Origin: UBA1740 sp045587025
GTDB taxonomy: Bacteria; Bacillota; Clostridia; Oscillospirales; CAG-272
Assembly: GCA_045587025.1 (NCBI GenBank)
Contig: JAZNBK010000051.1
Span: 1-11,015, forward strand
Direction: 5' to 3'
Length of the DNA: 11,015 bases
Shown here: piece after piece, positions 6,652-11,015 of the stretch
Position numbering within the stretch: the first letter of the stretch is position 1
Layout: each line of letters opens with the position of its first letter
Position numbers and translations under genes: made by a program
The notes under the pieces: model-generated
Database searches by the model: none
Told to the model about the DNA's origin: nothing
The model's input: only the letters and a program-made list of their open reading frames with translations

Positions 6652-8235
6652 CTACCTCTTTATAAGCTTAATTATAAAGAATACAAACACAATCACTATA
6701 AGAGTCGATATAACACCTCCAACGCTAATACCGTTTATGGTCGTACCTTTATTTAATTTTTCAAAACTCTCCGAAGCAATATCAAACGCAGAAAACATAA
6801 ACGACCTAACTATACTGCCATTTCCATCATTCCCTAACTCTTTAACTGCTGCCTGATACCCCTCTTTATATGTTGTTTCATAATCATACACTCTGAGAAC
6901 TCCAAACGGCTCATACGTCGTCGGTTTATCTCCCACTTCAAGCTGAATACGATCTAACGTTACTATAAACGGAACACCGTACGCGCCGGAAGTAGTCGTG
7001 CAAAAGATTAAAGTATATTGATTACGTATATCATATTCAAAAGTAAAATACCATGTTTGACCGTTATATAGTTCGGAAAAATAATAATTAATACTTCCGT
7101 CCGGCTTTATCTCCGACATATATACACCGGAATACAACGGCCTATTATCCTTCATACGATAACTGAACGTATACGTCTTACCACTTACGCACTCAGATAA
7201 AGCTCCGGTAAAAGAATACGTTCTGCCACCGTCAGAAAAAAGACCGCCGTCTTTATCAGATAAAGTAATACTGTTAGTCAACAGCTCGACCACTTCACTA
7301 TTTTTCGTATTTAAAACACCGTATTTACAAAAAAGCAAATTAAGCAAATTTTTACCGCCTATATACTCATCAGAGCGAACAAAGTAATAACCTTTATCTG
7401 TCTTTTCATAAAGAACGTTTTTTGAAAATATAAGCGAAGAGCCGTAAGTACCATAATCTACAGCTGATAAATTTAGCTCTTTAGGCAGCTTGCACCATTT
7501 ACAATAACCGGAAATATAATCATGACGACATTCATAATAGCACTCAGAGCATACGCCGTCTTCAAAATCATGAGGTTTACCTACGTAATTCCCTTCGCCA
7601 TCCGGATTATTCGCATCAAGGCCTACAATCTGTTTACAATCAGGACAGCGTAGCTTCTCATAGTGATATTCTTCCCAATGTACTACATGCTGAATATCCT
7701 CATATATACCGGTACGCTCAAGCTCTTTTTCATGCTTACACACGTAACCGCACTTGCTGCAAGTTACACTGTTTATATATTCATGCTCACAGTCTGCTGG
7801 ATCCGGAGCAACATATTTGCCATTACAGTATTTACATACACCGTTTTCAAACGTACAATCCTCATCAATACCATAAAAAACAAAAGAACAACTATAGCAA
7901 GAATAAACCTCACAATGTTGATTTTCACCTGGTACATATCCTATATGTGCATAAGAAGCATGAGGACAGGAAGGTGCATATCCACACGAACAAACCCCAG
8001 GATAAGACACACCGCAATACATTTCAACAAATCCGCTTTCATAACCGCAATAAGTACAATACTCAATCCATGTATGATAACCATTGCCATGAGAAATTAA
8101 TTTTTCTCCCCAATTATAATGAGGACAATCATCCGATGCAGAAGCACTTATCGTAAATATAGGGACATATGTCAAAATTAAAAGGACGATGACGGAGAAT
8201 ACCGCCACCGTCCTGTGAAATATATTATTTTTCAC
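6652..8235 (-). CDS. Candidate phage adsorption protein (pIII-like), cysteine-rich with C-terminal membrane anchor
   Basis: A 527-aa exported, membrane-anchored protein. A signal peptide occupies 1-33. Residues 37-248 hold 24 cysteines, including seven CxxC pairs (CTYC, CYSC, CKYC, CSKC, CPDC, CSEC, CKWC) in loosely repeated zinc-ribbon-like units of the form H-x-Y/F-x-G-x-C-x-x-C. About 290-445 resembles a carbohydrate-binding jelly-roll, ending in the characteristic LDRIQLEVGDKPTTYEPFG. YKEGYQAAVKELG follows, then one transmembrane helix at 508-523 and the basic tail KLIKR. Signal, binding domains and C-terminal anchor, placed right after the coat gene, fit the pIII architecture, though pIII assignment is inference. 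The start is GTG at 8235 with GAGG 9 nt upstream; the coat stop is 15 nt before it. Confidence 0.75.
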   Translation of the reverse strand: MKNNIFHRTVAVFSVIVLLILTYVPIFTISASASDDCPHYNWGEKLISHGNGYHTWIEYCTYCGYESGFVEMYCGVSYPGVCSCGYAPSCPHASYAHIGYVPGENQHCEVYSCYSCSFVFYGIDEDCTFENGVCKYCNGKYVAPDPADCEHEYINSVTCSKCGYVCKHEKELERTGIYEDIQHVVHWEEYHYEKLRCPDCKQIVGLDANNPDGEGNYVGKPHDFEDGVCSECYYECRHDYISGYCKWCKLPKELNLSAVDYGTYGSSLIFSKNVLYEKTDKGYYFVRSDEYIGGKNLLNLLFCKYGVLNTKNSEVVELLTNSITLSDKDGGLFSDGGRTYSFTGALSECVSGKTYTFSYRMKDNRPLYSGVYMSEIKPDGSINYYFSELYNGQTWYFTFEYDIRNQYTLIFCTTTSGAYGVPFIVTLDRIQLEVGDKPTTYEPFGVLRVYDYETTYKEGYQAAVKELGNDGNGSIVRSFMFSAFDIASESFEKLNKGTTINGISVGGVISTLIVIVFVFFIIKLIKR

Positions 8236-8250
8236 TGGAAAAAACCTCGC

Positions 8251-8496
8251 TTATGCTCTCGTTCTGCCGCCTATAGCTTTACCGACAAGCAAGCGAACAC
8301 CCCAAACAGCCAAGCTTACGATCGAAGCGATTACGATCCAACCAAAAGCAGCAGTCATAGTAGTAGCGTCGCCATTCTGAGTGAAAGCAAGCGAATCAAA
8401 CATCTGAACAAACGCTTCTACTGCACCGGGCAAAACGATCTTAAGAACGGAAATAATTGCTTCAGAAACTTCAGTAAGTAATGTTCCAACACCCAT
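8251..8496 (-). CDS. Candidate major coat protein (pVIII-like)
   Basis: An 81-aa small hydrophobic protein. It has a long amphipathic-to-hydrophobic N-terminal half (5-35), a short polar segment (FTQNGDATT, 38-46), one strong membrane helix at about 52-71 (GWIVIASIVSLAVWGVRLLVG) and a basic end GRTRA. The polar segment, membrane helix and positively charged C-terminus are the hallmarks of filamentous phage major coat subunits, where the basic tail contacts DNA. The N-terminal hydrophobic half could be an uncleaved helix or a signal. A strong ribosome binding site GGAGG lies 10 nt upstream, consistent with high output. The gene sits between the ssDNA-binding candidate and the adsorption-protein candidate, as in Ff phages (V, VIII, III). 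It could instead be another small virion protein. Confidence 0.7.
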   Translation of the reverse strand: MGVGTLLTEVSEAIISVLKIVLPGAVEAFVQMFDSLAFTQNGDATTMTAAFGWIVIASIVSLAVWGVRLLVGKAIGGRTRA

Positions 8497-8563
8497 TTTT
8501 TTTAATCCTCCAATTTTTTTATTGTTTATTGTTTTATATCTTTATCTCTGCAGAAGAAAAAGC

Positions 8564-8875
8564 TTATTTAATGAACTCAATACCGGCGAGACGTTCCTTT
8601 TTGCCTACGAGCGTTTTTTCTATGTAGCAATCTTTATTGAGTATGCCCTCGCAAAAGCTCTTAAGCTCGCTACGTTTCACGTTTGTCTGAAATATATTCG
8701 AGACCTCATCTATCGGAATCGAGTAAGCAGCTACGAACTTGCCGCCTCCGATCGTGCCGGGAGTGTTCACAGATCTCTGCTCTACGTGAATAGTCAAATC
8801 ATCGAGAGTTGTCGTTTTCCCCTCGAGCTCGAACGTATAATTTTCTCTTATGCTATAACCTACTATTTTTGCCAT
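8564..8875 (-). CDS. Candidate single-stranded-DNA-binding protein (pV-like)
   Basis: A 103-aa soluble protein without signal or membrane helix. The alternating hydrophobic/polar pattern and central Gly-rich turn (PGTIGGGKF, 39-47) suggest a small beta-rich fold, and the C-terminal third is basic (KRSELK, KKERLAG). In filamentous phages the gene just before the coat genes encodes the ssDNA-binding protein that coats virion strands before packaging; size (Ff pV is 87 aa) and position agree. No diagnostic motif is visible, so this is an assignment by context. The ribosome binding site is weak (AGTGAG). A 67-base gap separates it from the coat gene. Confidence 0.5.
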   Translation of the reverse strand: MAKIVGYSIRENYTFELEGKTTTLDDLTIHVEQRSVNTPGTIGGGKFVAAYSIPIDEVSNIFQTNVKRSELKSFCEGILNKDCYIEKTLVGKKERLAGIEFIK

Positions 8876-8931
8876 TTTTTAAATCTCACTTTCGTTAATA
8901 TAAATTGTTTTATTGTTTTTATTTATTTCAT

Positions 8932-9099
8932 CTATTTTTTTTGATACTTCTTGCGCAAACGTTTCGCCTTGTTTCGCATAAACGCTAAATAAAGCTTAAT
9001 AAATAGTTTTTTATATATTTCCCAGCCAAATATAACGTTAAGCAAATTGAACAAAGCAATAGCTGCGCAAATCATAAGCAATATTTCTATAAAGCTCAT
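8932..9099 (-). CDS. Small membrane protein, 55 aa, with possible frameshifted extension to 73 aa
   Basis: A 55-aa frame starting at the ATG that overlaps the previous stop (ATGA), with GAGG 10 nt upstream. A hydrophobic helix at about 4-25 is followed by a strongly basic tail (RNKAKRLRKKYQKK). Such helix-plus-basic-tail peptides are typical of minor inovirus proteins (pVII/pIX/pVI class), but nothing more specific can be said. The frame ends TAT-CAA-AAA-AAA-TAG at a run of eight A. A shift of -1 in that run would add 18 residues (IDEINKNNKTIYINESEI) and end at 8879, directly before the next gene. The extension reads like real protein and would fill the only gap here. Confidence 0.6.
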   Translation of the reverse strand: MSFIEILLMICAAIALFNLLNVIFGWEIYKKLFIKLYLAFMRNKAKRLRKKYQKK

Positions 9100-9179
9100 T
9101 CTTCAAATACCTCGCCTGTAATTGTATCCACTTTATAAACAATTTCTTCCCAGAGTATAAAGATATATCTGTCTTGCAT
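9096..9179 (-). CDS. Putative 27-aa peptide gene
   Basis: A short frame, Met-Gln-Asp-Arg-Tyr to Phe-Glu-Glu, beginning 5 nt after the stop of the 251-aa gene and ending in an ATGA overlap with the 55-aa membrane protein. The peptide is acidic and aromatic with no membrane helix. No good ribosome binding site precedes it (a weak AAGGG about 13 nt away), so translation may depend on coupling from the upstream gene. The tight packing is the main support. No function is recognised. Confidence 0.4.
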   Translation of the reverse strand: MQDRYIFILWEEIVYKVDTITGEVFEE

Positions 9180-9184
9180 TGTAA

Positions 9185-9940
9185 TTAACTTACCCTTCCA
9201 ATAGCTAGTTTTTTATAGTATTCGACCTCATCACAGAGGGAAATTACTTGCTGTTGCAGCTCGTAACACAATCGCCGATTCTCTAAAGCTTTATTGATAA
9301 CGTCATTTTTCGACAGCAGCTCAAGCTCTCGCTTGTATATAACGTCATCATATTCTTCTTCAAGCTCTTTTTCAGAGTTTTCAGAAGATTCGCTCTCGCT
9401 ATCGTCTTCCTGACCGAGCCATATCTCGTCCTGTTCCGGCTCTTCCTTTTTTTCTTCCTTCGGCTGCGTCAAACTCTTTTTATAGTCTCGGATTTTTTGC
9501 CTGGGCCAAGTGGGGCTTATTTTTTCTCTCTGCTCCTCTGACAAAGGAACCATTTCAACGAGCTGATACCACTTAAAATCCTTATACTTTGACTTTATCT
9601 CAAACGTTTCTTTATCCGCAAAGGAATCGGCAACGTTCATATAAAGCTGGACCTCTTTTTTATCAAGACCAAAAAATTCATCACACACAGCATAGAATAC
9701 GTTCTGATGAGAAGTCCTGTAGCCATAATTATAAAGATCATACCGCTTTTGTACGTCTTTATACTTGCAGCAGAAAGACCTATCAGACCATATCTGAAGC
9801 AGCTTACAGCCGACCAAAAATTTATTTTTAACTACGACGCCAAAAGATTTTTTTATCGCTTCTGCGCATTCATCAAACTTATTGACGTCGCCGGCTGATG
9901 AATAGCTGTATACGGTATTATAAATGCTAAAATCTATCAT
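9185..9940 (-). CDS. Unrecognised HTH-like/coiled-coil protein, possibly a DNA-binding factor
   Basis: A 251-aa soluble protein. The middle (about 80-110, VFYAVCDEFFGLDKKEVQLY and the following NVADSF) has the look of a helix-turn-helix. It is followed by DFKWYQLVEMVPLSEEQREK (121-140) and PRQKIRDYKKSL (146-157), a segment I associate with DNA-binding or partition-like proteins of Gram-positive mobile elements; that link is a memory-based inference. Then come a Lys/Glu/Ser-rich disordered linker (about 160-200) and a probable coiled coil (203-245). It is the second gene of the leftward operon, overlapping the 69-aa gene by 4 nt (ATGA), with only a weak AGGTG ribosome binding site. Roles in replication control, partition or late-gene regulation are all possible. 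Confidence 0.6.
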   Translation of the reverse strand: MIDFSIYNTVYSYSSAGDVNKFDECAEAIKKSFGVVVKNKFLVGCKLLQIWSDRSFCCKYKDVQKRYDLYNYGYRTSHQNVFYAVCDEFFGLDKKEVQLYMNVADSFADKETFEIKSKYKDFKWYQLVEMVPLSEEQREKISPTWPRQKIRDYKKSLTQPKEEKKEEPEQDEIWLGQEDDSESESSENSEKELEEEYDDVIYKRELELLSKNDVINKALENRRLCYELQQQVISLCDEVEYYKKLAIGRVS

Positions 9941-10146
9941 ATGACACCTACAAGCTCAAGAATTTCATAAACAAGTTCCGCACTCAAGCACAAAAGACAA
10001 ATGCTAGCAATAGCAGCAAGCCAAATAAGAATATTCAATTCAATTTTTGTAAACTTCTCATCATTTGTCGCGCCGGCGGATTTTGTTTCCATTTTTTGCC
10101 ATTCTCCCGTATTACTTGATAAACCGTTTTTTTCTTCACTGTTCAT
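9937..10146 (-). CDS. Small membrane protein, first gene of the leftward phage operon
   Basis: A 69-aa protein with a polar N-terminal half and one hydrophobic helix at about 38-58 (NILIWLAAIASICLLCLSAE), ending in ELVGVI. The start at 10146 is fixed by AAAGGAGG seven bases upstream. The frame is open to 10323, but the extra residues come from a GC-rich leader and would begin on top of the promoter and operators. Its stop overlaps the next start (ATGA). Function unrecognised; small membrane proteins at the head of an early operon could serve in exclusion or assembly. Confidence 0.6.
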   Translation of the reverse strand: MNSEEKNGLSSNTGEWQKMETKSAGATNDEKFTKIELNILIWLAAIASICLLCLSAELVYEILELVGVI

Positions 10147-10177
10147 TGGTAATCCTCCTTTATTTTGTTTTTTATTT

Positions 10178-10286
10178 GTGCCGGCGCCGTCCCTCCTGAG
10201 TAGACGAGATCCGCGAAGAACCTGGAGAGGCGGCGGAACGGCAGCTCGCCGACATGGAAAATGCAAGCAAAGCCTCGGCGAGAGAG
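10178..10286 (-). promoter_or_regulatory. GC-rich structured 5' leader of the leftward operon
   Basis: Between the leftward promoter and its first gene lies an untranslated leader of about 160 nt, most of it far richer in G+C than the surrounding DNA. CTCGCCGA (10245-10252) and TCGGCGAG (10275-10282) form an 8-bp stem, and CGGCGCCG is a palindrome near 10185. No reading frame uses it credibly. It may fold into an RNA element that tunes expression of the operon; no known riboswitch was recognised. Confidence 0.4.
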
Positions 10287-10301
10287 CATCATTTATGATG
10301 C
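10286..10301. promoter_or_regulatory. Repressor operator O1
   Basis: A perfect inverted repeat GCATCA-TTTA-TGATGC located just downstream of the leftward -10, around the expected transcription start. Its arms are identical to those of O2. Binding here would block initiation or early elongation of the leftward operon. Confidence 0.75.
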
Positions 10302-10311
10302 ATCTATTATT

Positions 10312-10340
10312 ATTATGCATCAAATATGATGCGTTGTCAA
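10312..10340 (-). promoter_or_regulatory. Leftward phage promoter (operon of the 69-aa gene onward)
   Basis: On the minus strand, -35 TTGACA (10335-10340), exactly 17 bp, and -10 CATAAT (10312-10317). The start would be near 10305, about 160 nt before the first gene. Operator O2 fills the spacer and O1 follows the -10, so the adjacent repressor very probably silences this promoter in the prophage. Confidence 0.75.
10317..10332. promoter_or_regulatory. Repressor operator O2
   Basis: A perfect inverted repeat GCATCA-AATA-TGATGC, with arms identical to those of O1 and a centre-to-centre distance of 31 bp (about three helical turns, the same DNA face). It occupies the spacer of the leftward promoter and abuts the -35 of the rightward repressor promoter, so it could both repress leftward transcription and affect the repressor's own expression. 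Confidence 0.8.
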
Positions 10341-10363
10341 TAGTTTTTCAAAATTTGTGATAA
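10334..10363 (+). promoter_or_regulatory. Rightward promoter of the repressor gene
   Basis: -35 TTGTCA (10334-10339) overlaps the -35 of the leftward promoter on the other strand. A candidate -10 TGATAA lies at 10358-10363 with an 18-bp spacer. It is weaker than the leftward promoter, and the leader to the repressor start is short. Confidence 0.5.
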
Positions 10364-10386
10364 AATTTTTTGTATAGGAGGCAAAA

Positions 10387-10692
10387 ATGGATATTAAACC
10401 AAGATTAAAAGACATACGAGAAGACAATGACAAAAAACAATCAGAAATAGCAGAATTATTAAAAACAACAAGACAATACTACTCAAGATACGAACTAAAC
10501 GAAATAGAGCTCCCAATAAGACACTACATAACGCTCGCACAATACTACGACGTATCAATTGATTATCTCTGTGGACTAATAGATACACCTAAAAATTTAA
10601 AAGGCGAACCTTGCGAAATAGCAACAAACAAAATCAAAAATAATATAAATATAAATGCCTCCGGAAACAACACAAAAATAAACATAAAATAA
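10387..10692 (+). CDS. XRE-family transcriptional repressor, probable lysogeny regulator
   Basis: A 101-aa Cro/CI-type DNA-binding protein. The first 65 residues form a typical XRE HTH domain: RLKDIREDNDKKQSEIAELL then KTTRQYYSRYELNEIELP, with recognition helix at about 28-37, and the closing motif LAQYYDVSIDYLCGL. The C-terminal 35 residues are Asn/Ile/Lys-rich (NNININ, NNTKINIK) and contain no protease or known dimerisation domain, so RecA-mediated cleavage is unlikely. AGGAGG lies 5 nt before the start. It is divergent from the phage operon, and the twin operators lie between the two, which makes it the natural owner of those sites. A zinc-ribbon gene follows 10 nt downstream. Confidence 0.88.
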   Translation: MDIKPRLKDIREDNDKKQSEIAELLKTTRQYYSRYELNEIELPIRHYITLAQYYDVSIDYLCGLIDTPKNLKGEPCEIATNKIKNNININASGNNTKINIK

Positions 10693-10702
10693 GGAGGTTT
10701 GC

Positions 10703-10921
10703 ATGGAAAATGCAAAAAAAATCTGCATAGACTGCGGAGCTGAATTCACACCTATATATTCACATCACATTAGATGCAAAAGTTGCTGGATAGATTTCAG
10801 AAACAAAACAGCAAAAAAATGTACAATATGTGGTAAACCGCTAACGTGGGAAGAAGAGAGCAACGGCTGGAGGCACTGCTCAAAATGCCACTTTAAAGAA
10901 ATGGCGAAAACACTCGTGTAA
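10703..10921 (+). CDS. Small double zinc-ribbon protein
   Basis: A 72-aa protein with four CxxC knuckles: Cys8/11 (CIDC), Cys25/28 (CKSC), Cys40/43 (CTIC) and Cys59/62 (CSKC). Paired in order they would form two zinc ribbons, each with about 13-15 residues between knuckles. It has no signal or membrane helix. AAGGAGG lies 5 nt upstream, and only 10 bases separate it from the repressor gene, so the two are cotranscribed and expressed in the lysogen. It could bind nucleic acid or the repressor, or be a lysogenic conversion factor; no specific family is recognised. Confidence 0.7.
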   Translation: MENAKKICIDCGAEFTPIYSHHIRCKSCWIDFRNKTAKKCTICGKPLTWEEESNGWRHCSKCHFKEMAKTLV

Positions 10922-11015
10922 AAATACTCGGCTACAACCCTGTAGTTTTATACCTGTGTATATCAGAAGCCAATTCCCGGCGCCAAATTTTCGGCTCTGG
11001 GGGGGTTTAATGCCC
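10922..11015. other. Right-edge sequence without a recognised gene
   Basis: It contains a small hairpin CTACA-ACCC-TGTAG (10932-10945) followed by TTTTA, a possible weak terminator for the repressor operon, and a GGGGGGG run near the end. No copy of the tRNA-Pro 3' end or of the post-tRNA terminator is visible, so attR is not identified here. Confidence 0.4.

Noticed and set aside
7663..8156. Plus-strand frames of 145 and 69 aa opposite the adsorption-protein gene
   Set aside because: Antisense shadows of the repeated CxxC coding region, with no ribosome binding site.
8497..8563. Separate promoter or terminator before the coat gene
   Set aside because: The 67-base gap is A/T-rich with a loose TATAAA, but no convincing -35 and no hairpin was found.
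10147..10323. N-terminal extension of the 69-aa membrane protein
   Set aside because: It would be translated from DNA containing the -10 box and operators, upstream of the transcription start; AAAGGAGG supports 10146.

Overview
The window joins a low-GC Gram-positive (probably gut Clostridia) chromosome to an integrated filamentous phage (inovirus). The host assignment rests on a lipobox-bearing sugar-type solute-binding lipoprotein, strong AGGAGG-type ribosome binding sites, clean sigma-A promoters, and an intergenic repeat of a style I associate with gut Clostridia. No similarity search was possible; all family calls come from motifs and gene order.

Left flank (1-2500, host): an intergenic palindromic repeat at the edge; a minus-strand ABC-transporter solute-binding lipoprotein with its own promoter; about 470 bases of pyrimidine-rich DNA with no credible gene; then a plus-strand tRNA-Pro(GGG) with a clear promoter and a strong terminator. 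The phage integrase ends right against that terminator, so the tRNA gene is the likely attachment site.

Prophage (about 2500 to at least 10921): twelve minus-strand genes read from a repressible promoter near 10312-10340 towards the tRNA. In transcription order they are: a 69-aa membrane protein; a 251-aa HTH-like/coiled-coil protein; two very small genes (27 aa, and 55 aa with a possible frameshift extension to 73 aa); a 103-aa candidate single-stranded-DNA-binding protein; an 81-aa major-coat-like protein; a 527-aa cysteine-rich adsorption-protein candidate with a C-terminal anchor; a 227-aa exported protein of unknown function; a 75-aa small membrane protein; the Zot/pI assembly ATPase; a GC-rich palindromic intergenic region (candidate replication origin and packaging signal); the HUH rolling-circle Rep; and the tyrosine integrase. 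The order ATPase, large hairpin, smaller hairpins, Rep matches the gene IV/I - packaging signal - origin - gene II layout of Ff phages, so the virion strand is probably the minus strand of this window.

A divergent plus-strand module holds an XRE-family repressor and a 72-aa double zinc-ribbon protein. The shared control region carries two identical 16-bp operators (GCATCA-N4-TGATGC) 31 bp apart. One sits exactly between the -35 and -10 of the leftward promoter, as expected for a lysogeny switch. No copy of the tRNA 3' end is seen at the right edge, so attR is probably beyond the window.

Most interesting points: a filamentous phage in a Gram-positive host; its adhesin-like tip protein; the origin region, which carries a perfect 17-bp inverted copy of the zot 3' end; and the A8 run that may join two reading frames.
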